From the NCBI GenBank assembly GCA_002307175.1, contig DBTS01000021.1, positions 10,523 through 44,329 of the forward strand: a stretch of DNA of 33,807 nucleotides. Reading direction: 5' to 3'. The notes beneath the pieces were generated by a model. It ran no database searches, was not told the origin of the DNA, and was given only the letters and a program-made list of their open reading frames with translations. The stretch comes from Rhodocyclaceae bacterium UBA1310. Lineage in GTDB: Bacteria > Pseudomonadota > Gammaproteobacteria > Burkholderiales > Rhodocyclaceae. Every line of letters starts with the position of its first letter. Position 1 is the first letter of the stretch. Below are positions 6,891 to 14,686 of the stretch, piece after piece. A program made the position numbers and the translations under genes.

Positions 6891-7361
6891 ATGGTGACAC
6901 CCCTTGTTGTCGAAGGCGATCTGCTTGATCAGAATGTTGAGGTGATCGTCAATGCCTGGAACCGCAACATCATCCCATGGTGGCTGCTGGTCCCCCAAGG
7001 CGTGTCTGGCGCAATCAAGCGGCGCGGGGGATATGCCCCATTTCGAGAGCTGGGGCGTCTGGGTGCGATTCCGCTTGGCTCTGCCGTGCAGACTTCAGCG
7101 GGGCGTCTGGCGTACCGGGCGATTATCCATGTTGCCGGTATCAGCATGCTCTGGCGTGCTTCCGAAAAGTCCATTCGTCAGTGTGTACTATCTGCAATGG
7201 CGCTCGTGAATACTGGCAGCTATATGTCCGTGGCATTTCCTGTGGTCGGGGCTGGTACCGGCGGATTCGGCGAGTCGGGTGCGCTGCAGATCATGCTAGG
7301 GGCCTTCGAAACGGTGGAGACCAAGGCTGCCGTGACAATAGTCCGTTACCGCAAGGCTTGA
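6891..7361 (+). CDS. Macrodomain protein, probable ADP-ribose or O-acetyl-ADP-ribose binding hydrolase
   Basis: A 156-residue single-domain protein with macrodomain hallmarks: VEGDLLDQNVEVIVNAWN (7-24, corresponding to GDIT-AIVNAAN), QGVSGAIKRRGG (36-47), GSAVQTSAGRL then IIHVAG (78-83), and SVAFPVVGAGTGGFG (113-127). Macrodomains bind ADP-ribose, and many remove it from proteins or from O-acetyl-ADP-ribose. The segment between NAWN and QGVSG (IIPWWLLVPQ) is longer and more hydrophobic than the usual glycine-rich loop, so substrate choice may differ. ATG at 6891 aligns with the family N-terminus. The ribosome site is weak (GGAA). Together with the SIR2-like neighbour it suggests an NAD/ADP-ribose module. 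Confidence 0.8.
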   Translation: MVTPLVVEGDLLDQNVEVIVNAWNRNIIPWWLLVPQGVSGAIKRRGGYAPFRELGRLGAIPLGSAVQTSAGRLAYRAIIHVAGISMLWRASEKSIRQCVLSAMALVNTGSYMSVAFPVVGAGTGGFGESGALQIMLGAFETVETKAAVTIVRYRKA

Positions 7362-7448
7362 TTCGACCACCTCTCTGTGCGCGGGGTGTGTGTCCCACAA
7401 ACCCTGAGTCCGGGGGGGTTACGCCAGCTGGTGCGGGATGTAGTAAAA

Positions 7449-7598
7449 TCAGGCTAGAGGCTGGTAGTCGACATATTCTTCCTTCTGGTCCTGTTTTTCC
7501 TGGAGCATTGCAGAATTCATGAACGCCTGACGTCCGTTGTGCTGGAAGTTGTAAGCGTTCTTCTTGCTTTGCCTTTCCTTTCCTTGATTGTCTATCAT
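7449..7598 (-). CDS. Possible small basic protein, 49 aa
   Basis: A minus-strand frame with ATG at 7598-7596 that overlaps the ypdA ATG head to head. The product is rich in Lys, Gln, Glu and Asn (NGRQAFMNSAMLQEKQ, ending EEYVDYQPLA) and looks more like real protein than random antisense. No Shine-Dalgarno sequence stands before the ATG. The frame continues upstream into ypdA without a break, so it may be fortuitous. I do not recognise a family. Confidence 0.3.
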   Translation of the reverse strand: MIDNQGKERQSKKNAYNFQHNGRQAFMNSAMLQEKQDQKEEYVDYQPLA

Positions 7599-9276
7599 GA
7601 CAGAAGAATATTCAATGCTGCTGGCCGTGTTCGAGCGGGCGGCACTTATGTTGATGGCGTTGTTCTTCCTGACGCGTATCCGGCCTTTCCAGTACCTGCT
7701 GCGCCAGCGCAATCACAAGCCCATCGAGCTCGCCAGCCTTTCCCTGCTGTTTTGCCTGTTTGCTGTGTTGAGTACCTATACCGGCGTGCCGGTGGATGGT
7801 TCGCTGGTCAATGTGCGCATCACGGCAATTCTTTCGGGCGGCATCCTGTTTGGGCCGTGGGTGGGGATTGTGGCAGGGGTGGTTTCCGGCCTGCATCGCT
7901 ACCTCATCGACATGCACGGCTACACTTCCGTGCCTTGCCTGATCTCCAGTACTGCAGCCGGTCTGCTGGCAACCCTGATCCATCGATACACCCCGAAAAA
8001 CCGGCTGTGGTGGTGCGGCATCCTCGCCGGCATGGCTTGCGAAGGGCTGACCATGGGGTTGATCCTGCTGCTTACACCGGCCCAGATCGGTGCTGCCATT
8101 GTTGGCCAGATTGCCTTCCCGATGATTGGTGGCACCGTTTGCGTGGGCCTGATCATCAAGCTTGTGCAGGAACTCAATGATGAGCGTGAACTGCTGGCAG
8201 CACGCCAGGCCAAGCTCGCTCTGACCATTGCCAACAAGACCCTGCCGTATTTCCAGAATCTGGATCGGGATGCCATGGCACAGGTCTGCGCGATCATCCG
8301 GGATGATCTCGATGCAGATGCGGTGGCGATCACCAATACTTCGGATGTGCTTGCCTATGTCGGGTTGGGTAAGGACTATTACGAGCGCGAAGGGCATGGT
8401 GCAATTGGCAATCTCACCCGGCACGCCGTTGAAAACGACCAGATCATTCTGGAAAACAATCTGCAGCAGTACCACCTGCCGGACATGCATTCCGTCATCA
8501 TTATTCCTCTGCGGGAGAAGGGGAAGACCTGCGGCACGCTCAAACTCTTCTACCGGCGCAGCTACGGCATTACCAGCCCGCTGCGGGAGGTGGCCGTGGG
8601 TTTGTCACAGCTCATTTCCACGCAGCTGGAAGCTTCACGTGTCAAGCAGCTTGAAGATATGGCGCGCAAGGCTGAATTCACGGCGCTGCAAAGCAAGATC
8701 AACCCGCATTTCCTGTTCAATGCGCTCAACGCCATTTCCACCCTGATCCGCATCCAGCCCGGGCAGGCCCGGCAACTGATTGGCAATCTTGCCGATTACC
8801 TGCGCTACAACCTCTCGCTCGACGATGGCCTGATTGATATCCAGGAAGAACTGCAGCAGGTGCGTGATTACGTGGCCATCGAACAGGCCAGGTTTGGCAG
8901 CAAGCTCAAGGTGGTGTTCGATGTGGACGATGTTCACCTGCAGATTCCGAGTTTGCTGCTCCAGCCGCTGGTTGAGAATGCCATTCTGCACGGAATCCAG
9001 CCACGCAAGGGGCCGGGTGAGGTCAATATTTCCGTCAAGCGGGAGGGCGATCAGATCCACGTGTGTGTGCGGGATTCGGGCTACGGCATCAGTGAAGAGG
9101 TGATGGAAGGTATTGCCAAGGGCAAGGTGGAGAGCCGCAGCATCGGCCTCAACAATGTGAACCAGCGCCTCAAGCTGCTGTACGGCACGGGGCTGCAGCT
9201 GACACGCCTGGAACCCGGCACTGCCGTGTGTTTCGATTTGCCCATTGCAGCGGAGGCAACATGCTCAACGCGCTGA
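7597..9276 (+). CDS. ypdA: Sensor histidine kinase YpdA, LytS family
   Basis: 559 residues with the layout of E. coli YpdA. An N-terminal 5TMR-LYT membrane domain spans residues 1-195, with hallmark VPVDGSLVNVRI and SGGILFGPWVGI. A GAF domain lies at about 210-345, and a His-kinase plus HATPase module from about 350. The phosphorylated histidine is in KINPHFLFNALN (about residue 371). The N box is QPLVENAILHG (near 461) and glycine motifs include RDSGYGIS. In E. coli this kinase responds to external pyruvate. The ATG at 7597 lacks a ribosome site, but MTEEYSMLLAVFERAAL lines up residue for residue with the E. coli N-terminus, which fixes the start. The stop overlaps ypdB by 16 bases. Confidence 0.93.
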   Translation: MTEEYSMLLAVFERAALMLMALFFLTRIRPFQYLLRQRNHKPIELASLSLLFCLFAVLSTYTGVPVDGSLVNVRITAILSGGILFGPWVGIVAGVVSGLHRYLIDMHGYTSVPCLISSTAAGLLATLIHRYTPKNRLWWCGILAGMACEGLTMGLILLLTPAQIGAAIVGQIAFPMIGGTVCVGLIIKLVQELNDERELLAARQAKLALTIANKTLPYFQNLDRDAMAQVCAIIRDDLDADAVAITNTSDVLAYVGLGKDYYEREGHGAIGNLTRHAVENDQIILENNLQQYHLPDMHSVIIIPLREKGKTCGTLKLFYRRSYGITSPLREVAVGLSQLISTQLEASRVKQLEDMARKAEFTALQSKINPHFLFNALNAISTLIRIQPGQARQLIGNLADYLRYNLSLDDGLIDIQEELQQVRDYVAIEQARFGSKLKVVFDVDDVHLQIPSLLLQPLVENAILHGIQPRKGPGEVNISVKREGDQIHVCVRDSGYGISEEVMEGIAKGKVESRSIGLNNVNQRLKLLYGTGLQLTRLEPGTAVCFDLPIAAEATCSTR

Positions 9277-9995
9277 TCGTCGAAGACGAATATCTGGCTC
9301 GCGAAGAGCTTTCCTACATGATCCGCGAGCACAGCACGATCAATATCGTGGCGGCCCTTGAGGATGGGCTGGAAGCCTTCAAATACCTCCAGGAGCACGA
9401 GGTGGATGTGATCTTCCTGGACATCAACATCCCCTCTATCGACGGACTGCTGCTGGCCAAGAATCTGCACAAGTCCTCGCACCCGCCCTTGATCGTCTTT
9501 GTGACGGCCTACAAGGAATTTGCAGTCGATGCGTTCGAAGTCGAAGCCTTTGACTACATTCTCAAGCCCTATAACGAGCCGCGCATCATCAACCTGCTGC
9601 ACAAGCTCGAAAGCCAGGCCGGCCTGCCGGCCAAACCGGCGGAGGCTAGCCCGGTGGTGGCGCCCGTTCGCACCGTGAATCTGAGCAAGGGCGAGAGCAT
9701 CATCGTGACCCAGTGTGCGGACATCTACTACGCCGAGGCTGAGGAAAAGCTCACCTGGGTGTACACCGCCACCGACCGCTTCATGATGTCGATGACGCTC
9801 AGCGAGTTCATCGCCCGCTTGCCGGCGGAAGGCTTCTTCCGTTGTCACCGCTCCTTCTGCGTCAACATCCAGAAGATCCGTGAAATCGCCCCCTGGTTCA
9901 ACAGCACCTATCTCATCAAGCTCTACGACTTGAAGGCGGAAATTCCGGTCAGCCGTAGCCACACCAAAGCCTTCCGCCAACTGATGCATCTATAA
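9261..9995 (+). CDS. ypdB: LytTR response regulator YpdB
   Basis: 244 residues, the same length as E. coli YpdB. The receiver domain (1-120) has acidic residues in IVEDEY and the phospho-acceptor Asp54 in IFLDINIPS. The conserved lysine is in FDYILKPY. A linker is followed by a LytTR DNA-binding domain (about 140-244) with FFRCHRSFCVNIQKIREI, ending PVSRSHTKAFRQLMHL, nearly identical to the family C-terminus. GGAGG sits five bases before the ATG. The 16-base overlap with ypdA indicates translational coupling. Its expected target is the adjacent yhjX, whose promoter region carries a matching direct repeat. Confidence 0.94.
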   Translation: MLNALIVEDEYLAREELSYMIREHSTINIVAALEDGLEAFKYLQEHEVDVIFLDINIPSIDGLLLAKNLHKSSHPPLIVFVTAYKEFAVDAFEVEAFDYILKPYNEPRIINLLHKLESQAGLPAKPAEASPVVAPVRTVNLSKGESIIVTQCADIYYAEAEEKLTWVYTATDRFMMSMTLSEFIARLPAEGFFRCHRSFCVNIQKIREIAPWFNSTYLIKLYDLKAEIPVSRSHTKAFRQLMHL

Positions 9996-10011
9996 CTTGG
10001 CGCATCCGTAG

Positions 10012-10043
10012 CTGCAGTTCATTCCCGCCGGACTGCAGTTCAT
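10012..10043 (+). promoter_or_regulatory. YpdB-type operator: two direct repeats one 21-bp period apart
   Basis: CTGCAGTTCAT occurs at 10012-10022 and again at 10033-10043. The core TGCAGTTCAT-N11-TGCAGTTCAT has the same 10-11-10 architecture as the described E. coli YpdB site GGCATTTCAT-N11-GGCATTTCAT in front of yhjX. It lies just upstream of the expected -35 position, as expected for an activator. Confidence 0.8.
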
Positions 10044-10076
10044 GCCTTTTTCCGCCGGATGACCAAACCTCCTTCG

Positions 10077-10082
10077 TATAGT
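10077..10082 (+). promoter_or_regulatory. Probable -10 element of yhjX
   Basis: TATAGT at 10077-10082, 34 bp downstream of the second YpdB repeat, with no good -35 hexamer 17 bp upstream. Lack of a -35 fits a promoter that needs an activator. AGGAGG at 10111-10116 precedes the yhjX ATG. Confidence 0.55.
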
Positions 10083-10120
10083 CAGGCTAACCCCCATGAC
10101 TTTGAACGATAGGAGGCATC

Positions 10121-11371
10121 ATGACTGCCACTCACAACACCCTGCGCTACCGCACCCTGGTAGGCACCATCATCACCCAGTTCGCACTGGGCTCCGTGTA
10201 TACCTGGAGCCTGTTCAATGCCCAGCTCTCGACGAGATTGGGCGAGCCCGTCAGCAAGGTGGCCTTCGCCTTTGGCCTGCTGAGTCTCGCACTGGCCCTG
10301 GCTTCGTCGCTGGCCGGCAAGCTGCAGGAGCACTTTAGCGTGCGCCAGATTGCAGCCAGTGCCGGCGTGCTTCTGGGTGTGGGCTTCTTTCTCACTTCCC
10401 AGGCTCACAACCTGATTGCGCTCTACCTGTTCGCCGGGGTCATGGTTGGCTTTGCTGATGGTACCGGCTATCTGCTCACCCTGTCGAACTGCGTCAAATG
10501 GTTTCCCGAACGCAAGGGGCTGATTTCCGCCTTTGCCATTGGCGCGTATGGCCTCGGCAGTCTGGGCTTCAAATACATCAACCTGATGCTGCTGTCGCGC
10601 TTTGGTCTCGAACACGCCTTCCAGTTCTGGGGCGCGATTGCGATGTGCATGATTATCGTCGGGGCGTACCTGATGAGTGATGCACCCCGTCAGGAAAATG
10701 CTGTCAGCCGCGCCAGCAGCACGCGCGATTTTACGCTGGCTGAAGCCATGCGCCAGCCGCACTACTGGATGCTCGCCGTGATGTTCCTGACCTTCTGTAT
10801 GGGTGGTCTTTATGTGATCGGCGTTGCCAAGGATGTTGGCGAAAGCTATGTCCGCCTGCCCGCGGCGCTTGCTGCCAATGCGGTGGCCGTCATTGCGGTG
10901 GCCAATCTCGGCGGGCGCCTCGTTCTGGGTGTGCTCTCCGACAGGATGCCGCGCATCTGGGTCATTGCCATTGCACAGGTGGCGGCCCTGTTTGGCATGC
11001 TGATGCTGCTGTTTGTGGCGCTTGATTCCACCACTTTCTTCATTGCCATTGCCTGCATTGCTTTCAGTTTTGGTGGCGCGATCACGGTCTATCCCTCGCT
11101 GGTGAGTGATTTCTTCGGGCTCAACAATCTCACCAAGAATTACGGTGTCATTTACCTGGGCTTCGGTGTGGGCAGCATCATCGGCTCAGTGGTGGCCTCG
11201 CTGTTTGGTGGCTTCATTGCAGCCTTCCACCTCATTCTGGTTCTGCAGGTGGTCTCGCTGCTGCTCATGCTGGTTGTCCGCCGGCTGCCCATGGCAGTGG
11301 TGGCTGCGCCGGTCATGTCGGCAAAGCCCCGGCTGCACGCTCGCGGGCTCAGGGAACTTCGCGCCAACTGA
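10121..11371 (+). CDS. yhjX: MFS transporter YhjX (oxalate/formate antiporter family)
   Basis: 416-residue inner-membrane carrier with 12 predicted hydrophobic segments. It is strikingly similar to E. coli YhjX: TLVGTIITQFALGSVYTWS near the start, YLLTLSNCVKWFPERKGLIS near 120-140, QPHYWMLAVMFLTFCMGGLY near 215, and FFGLNNLTKNYGVIYLGFG near 330. In E. coli, yhjX is the main target of YpdAB and is induced by pyruvate; the transported substrate is not settled. AGGAGG four bases before the ATG is a strong ribosome site. Finding sensor, regulator, operator and transporter next to each other here (they are unlinked in E. coli) supports a self-contained pyruvate-responsive module. Confidence 0.93.
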   Translation: MTATHNTLRYRTLVGTIITQFALGSVYTWSLFNAQLSTRLGEPVSKVAFAFGLLSLALALASSLAGKLQEHFSVRQIAASAGVLLGVGFFLTSQAHNLIALYLFAGVMVGFADGTGYLLTLSNCVKWFPERKGLISAFAIGAYGLGSLGFKYINLMLLSRFGLEHAFQFWGAIAMCMIIVGAYLMSDAPRQENAVSRASSTRDFTLAEAMRQPHYWMLAVMFLTFCMGGLYVIGVAKDVGESYVRLPAALAANAVAVIAVANLGGRLVLGVLSDRMPRIWVIAIAQVAALFGMLMLLFVALDSTTFFIAIACIAFSFGGAITVYPSLVSDFFGLNNLTKNYGVIYLGFGVGSIIGSVVASLFGGFIAAFHLILVLQVVSLLLMLVVRRLPMAVVAAPVMSAKPRLHARGLRELRAN

Positions 11372-11388
11372 TAGCACATGCAGGTACT

Positions 11389-11452
11389 GTGGCATGGATC
11401 ATCGGCTGGCGGGAGTTTCCACCGCCAGACGGGTTCATGCCACTTTGTATTT
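11389..11452 (+). terminator. Nested hairpin after yhjX
   Basis: Outer stem GTGGCATG (11389-11396) with CATGCCAC (11436-11443), inner stem CTGGCGG (11406-11412) with CCGCCAG (11422-11428), followed by TTTGTATTT. It lies 18 bp after the yhjX stop, so a termination or 3'-end protection role is likely. Confidence 0.5.
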
Positions 11453-11573
11453 GGGGAAGCAGAGGCTCAGCAGATCATGCTGTCAGCCTTGTGGATACGC
11501 GCCTGGGGTACGGGCTTGGGCTGTCTGACTCGGTACGCGCAATGGCGACGGTTACTCTGCCGACACAGGCTGA

Positions 11574-12284
11574 TCAGCCAGCCGCTTCAAGCTTGACGTG
11601 TGCCCGGCTGGCTGTGCGGGAGATCATGCCATCGGCCATCTCTTCGGCAGCCTGTGGGTTCCTGCAGCGGATCATGTCGAAGAGATCTGCATGTTCCTTG
11701 ATTGTCAGCGCCATATGGGCTGGTTCTTCGAGGTAGGTGTGGTCAAAGATGGCGCGCTGCAACGCGCTGATGGCGTCGGCCAACTGCTGAATCACGAAGT
11801 TGTGGGTGGCCGAGACGATGGCACGGTGGAAGGCGATATCCGCCTCCATGAAGGCATCGCGATTATGGGTGTTGGCCTTCATGCCGTTGAGTGCTGCTTC
11901 GATGGCCACCAGATCCACGGCCGTGGCGCGTTCTGCGGCCCAGCGCGAGATGGCAGGCTCAATGAGGCTGCGGACTTCGATCAGTGAGGCAATCAGTGCC
12001 GGGTCACTGTCATTTTCGAGTGCCCATTCGAGTACGTCGGCGTCGAGGTAATTCCATTGCTGGCGCGGCATCACGAAGAGGCCACGATAGCGCTGTGCAT
12101 CAATGAGGCGTTTGGTGGCGAGCACCTTAATGACCTCGCGCATCACGTTGCGCGAAGTGTCGTAGCGTTGGCACAGATCCGCCTCGGAGGGCAGGGGTTC
12201 GCCTGCCGGGAAAACGATGCCCTGAACGATATCCCGTCCCAGGGCACTGATCAGCCGGTCGGTCTTGGTCGTTTTGGGGCTCAC
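11574..12284 (-). CDS. GntR-family transcriptional regulator, FadR/FCD subfamily
   Basis: 236 residues. An N-terminal winged helix-turn-helix (about 1-75, with PLPSEADLCQRYDTSRNVMREVIKVL) is followed by an all-helical FCD ligand-binding domain (about 95-225) with a metal/ligand-site pattern (ADIAFHRAI near 150, IKEHADLFDMI near 198). WNYLDADVLEWAL near residue 78 is typical of the branch that regulates sugar-acid catabolism (DgoR/GguR-like). The start is GTG at 12284 with GGGAGGA upstream. It lies downstream of the TRAP genes on the same strand, so it probably represses the dctQMP unit and the divergent dehydratase, with a sugar acid as inducer. Confidence 0.88.
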   Translation of the reverse strand: MSPKTTKTDRLISALGRDIVQGIVFPAGEPLPSEADLCQRYDTSRNVMREVIKVLATKRLIDAQRYRGLFVMPRQQWNYLDADVLEWALENDSDPALIASLIEVRSLIEPAISRWAAERATAVDLVAIEAALNGMKANTHNRDAFMEADIAFHRAIVSATHNFVIQQLADAISALQRAIFDHTYLEEPAHMALTIKEHADLFDMIRCRNPQAAEEMADGMISRTASRAHVKLEAAG

Positions 12285-12301
12285 TGGGGGCGTCCTCCCT
12301 G

Positions 12302-12319
12302 ATGTTATGGTGGCAACAT
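12302..12319. promoter_or_regulatory. Possible autoregulatory operator upstream of the GntR gene
   Basis: ATGTT (12302-12306) and AACAT (12315-12319) form an inverted repeat with an 8-base spacer, just upstream of the GTG start. It does not match the FadR core seen at 15362, so it could serve autoregulation or be unrelated. Confidence 0.3.
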
Positions 12320-12330
12320 GCTAACAGGAA

Positions 12331-12358
12331 ATTCCGGGTCGGCTCGCCGGCCCGGAAT
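12331..12358 (-). terminator. Terminator of the TRAP operon
   Basis: ATTCCGGG (12331-12338) pairs with CCCGGAAT (12351-12358). On the minus strand it starts 9 bases after the dctP stop and is followed by TTTCCTGTT. It probably separates the TRAP genes from the regulator gene, perhaps incompletely. Confidence 0.55.
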
Positions 12359-12367
12359 ATCAATGGC

Positions 12368-13375
12368 TTACTTGCGCAGTTTGGCCAGTTCAGCCTGCAG
12401 ATCCTTGACGACCTGGGCATGCCCATCGGCGGCAAACTTGTCGACAGAGGGGGTTGTTGTGGCGCGCATGCGGGCGAGTTCCGGTTCGCTGACCGTGGTT
12501 ACCTGCATGCCCTTTTGCTTGAGGAAGGTCAGTGCTTTGGCGGATGCCTCACGGCTGTCCTTGCGTTCAAAGTCGCGCGAGTCGGTAGCAGCCTTCTTCA
12601 ATGCCGCCTTTTCATCGGCAGAAAGACCGTCGTACCACTTCTTTGAGACCGTAACGATCCACGGGCTATAAACGTGGTGGGTGATCGTCAGGTACTTCTG
12701 TACTTCATAAAATTTGGATGATTCGATCGTGGTGAGCGGGTTCTCCTGACCATCCACGGTCTTTGTTTCAAGCGCCGCGAAGAGTTCCGAGAAGGCCAGC
12801 GGCACGGCGTTGGCGCCGAAGCCCTTGAACATGTCGATGTACACCGGGTTTTGCATCACGCGCAGCTTGATGCCCTGCATGTCTTCCATCTTGTTGATGG
12901 AGCGCTTGGAATTGGTCAGGTCACGGAAACCGTTTTCCCAGTACACCAGGCCTACCATGCCCTTAGGCTGCAGGCTGTCGAGCAGTTTCTGGCCAAAGGG
13001 GCCGTCGAGCACCGTGTCGGCTTCCTTCTCATTGGCGAAGATGAAGGGCAGGTCATACACGCCGAAATCAGAAACGATGCCGACCAGGGTGGCAGTGGAG
13101 CCCACCATCATTTCCTGCGCGCCGCCGATGAGTGCGTTCTGCATCTGCGGATCGCTGCCCAGGCTGGCGGCGCCGAAGCCCTTGACCTTCCACTTGCCGC
13201 CGCTGAGTTTGCCGAGTTCATCAGCGAAGTACTTTACGGCGCGCCCCTGGTTGCTGTCCTCATTGAGCCCGTAGCCGAAGCGTACGATACGCGGCTTGAA
13301 ATCCGCTGCTTGGCTCGTGGCGGCGAAGCCAGTCAGGGCGAGAACGGCAATCATGGTTTTGACTATGTGTTTCAT
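12368..13375 (-). CDS. dctP: TRAP transporter solute-binding protein (DctP family)
   Basis: 335-residue periplasmic binding protein with a clear signal peptide (about residues 1-23, ending TSQAAD). TRAP DctP features are visible: FGYGLNEDSNQGRAVKYFADEL near 33-55, and KLRVMQNPVYIDMFKGFGA near 170-188 with the arginine that usually salt-bridges the substrate carboxylate. EVQKYLTITHHVYSPW follows near 245. It delivers a carboxylated ligand to the DctQM membrane unit. The context (IlvD-type dehydratase, FadR-type regulator) suggests an aldonate or uronate. AGGAG lies five bases before the ATG. It is last of dctQMP, 30 bp after dctM. Confidence 0.92.
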   Translation of the reverse strand: MKHIVKTMIAVLALTGFAATSQAADFKPRIVRFGYGLNEDSNQGRAVKYFADELGKLSGGKWKVKGFGAASLGSDPQMQNALIGGAQEMMVGSTATLVGIVSDFGVYDLPFIFANEKEADTVLDGPFGQKLLDSLQPKGMVGLVYWENGFRDLTNSKRSINKMEDMQGIKLRVMQNPVYIDMFKGFGANAVPLAFSELFAALETKTVDGQENPLTTIESSKFYEVQKYLTITHHVYSPWIVTVSKKWYDGLSADEKAALKKAATDSRDFERKDSREASAKALTFLKQKGMQVTTVSEPELARMRATTTPSVDKFAADGHAQVVKDLQAELAKLRK

Positions 13376-13405
13376 GTCTACTCCTGCTGTTTGTTTGGGT
13401 ATGTC

Positions 13406-14686
13406 TTAGTGGTGGAACCAGATCATTGGCTGCGTAATGACCTGCGGGAAGCTGACAAAGAGGAAAACGAATGCCGTCTCAACCAGCAGGAACGGCCAGA
13501 TGCCTTTGGTGGCGCTCTCCAGTGAGATCTTCGCAACACCGCAGACGACGTTGAGAACCGTGCATACCGGCGGGTGGATCAGGCCGAGTGTGCCGACAAG
13601 GATGAACATGACGCCGAAATAGGTTGGGTCGATGCCTGCAGCGGTCATGATCGGCATCAGGACCGGGCCCATTACGAGGATCGTCGGCGTGAGATCCATC
13701 ACCGTGCCGATGGCCAGCAGGAGCAGCATCACCACGCACATCAAGAGGCGCGGATGCTCCATGACCGGGCCGAGGAAGCTGGTTACCTGGGCTGGCAGGT
13801 CGCCGAGCGTCACCATGTACGAGGAGACGAGCGCGGCGGCACACAGGAACATTACCGTGCTGGTCGTGCGAGCGGCGGCGATCAGCAACTGGACGACCTG
13901 GCGCCATTTCACCTCGCGGTAGATGAACAGGCTCACGAACAATGCATACACAGCGGCCACTGCGGCAGCCTCTGTCGGGGTGAACAGGCCACCACGCATG
14001 CCACCCACGATGATTACCGGCAGAATCAGCGCCCACAGGGCATCCACCAACGCTTTGCGGCGTTGCTTCCAGCTGCTCTTGGGTTGCAGGGAGACTGTCA
14101 TCTTGCGTGCCAGCATGAACCACACGAACACAAGGCCAGCCGCCCGTAGCAGTGCCGGCACGATGCCCGCCATGAACAGGCTGCTGATTGAGGTGTTGGT
14201 GGTGACGCCGAAGATGATGAAGGGCATGGAAGGCGGTACGATCGGGGCGATCACGCCACCGGCTGCAATCAGCCCGGCCGAGCGTGGCACCGGATAGCCG
14301 TTGTCGCGCATCATGGGGATGAGCAGTGTGGCAACCGCAGCCGTGTCAGCCAGTGCGGAGCCCGAAAAGCAGCCCAGCAGCAGTGTGGCGGCAATCGCCA
14401 CATAGCCAAGCCCCCCCTGTATATGCCCAACCATGCTGCTGGCCAGATTGATAATGCGCCGGGAGATGCCGCCTGCGTTCATCAATTCGCCCGCCAGGAT
14501 GAAACAGGGGACTGCCATCAACGGATAGACGTCGGCACCGGAGAGCATGTTTTGTGCGACAAGCTGTGCATCAAAAAAATCGAGATGAACCATCAACGCG
14601 ATGCCGGTGAGCATCAATGCGAATGCAATAGGCATTCCCATGGCCATCAGGATGACCAGCGACCCAAGAAATATTGCCAGTATCAT
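13406..14686 (-). CDS. dctM: TRAP transporter large permease subunit (DctM)
   Basis: 426 residues, about 12 hydrophobic segments, the ion-coupled transport subunit of the TRAP system. It has the typical start MILAIFLGSLVILMAMGMPIAFAL and motifs GGISRRI, GCFSGSALADTAAV (near 95), GVIAPIVPPSMPFIIFG and GLFTPTEAAAVA. The frame is open for 95 more codons upstream inside dctQ, but those residues are polar and non-membrane. The ATG at 14686 overlaps the dctQ TGA as ATGA, which fixes the start and shows translational coupling. Length is normal for DctM. Confidence 0.93.
   Translation of the reverse strand: MILAIFLGSLVILMAMGMPIAFALMLTGIALMVHLDFFDAQLVAQNMLSGADVYPLMAVPCFILAGELMNAGGISRRIINLASSMVGHIQGGLGYVAIAATLLLGCFSGSALADTAAVATLLIPMMRDNGYPVPRSAGLIAAGGVIAPIVPPSMPFIIFGVTTNTSISSLFMAGIVPALLRAAGLVFVWFMLARKMTVSLQPKSSWKQRRKALVDALWALILPVIIVGGMRGGLFTPTEAAAVAAVYALFVSLFIYREVKWRQVVQLLIAAARTTSTVMFLCAAALVSSYMVTLGDLPAQVTSFLGPVMEHPRLLMCVVMLLLLAIGTVMDLTPTILVMGPVLMPIMTAAGIDPTYFGVMFILVGTLGLIHPPVCTVLNVVCGVAKISLESATKGIWPFLLVETAFVFLFVSFPQVITQPMIWFHH

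Noticed and set aside
7612..8490. 292-codon minus-strand open frame inside ypdA
   Set aside because: ypdA matches its family over the full length; the antisense product has shadow composition (many His, Gln, Arg).
9081..9989. 302-codon minus-strand open frame opposite ypdB
   Set aside because: Shadow of the ypdB reading frame with no start signal and no recognisable motif.
11568..11579. Palindrome GGCTGATCAGCC at the GntR gene stop
   Set aside because: Overlaps coding sequence and has no T tract; a short GC-rich palindrome of this size is expected by chance.
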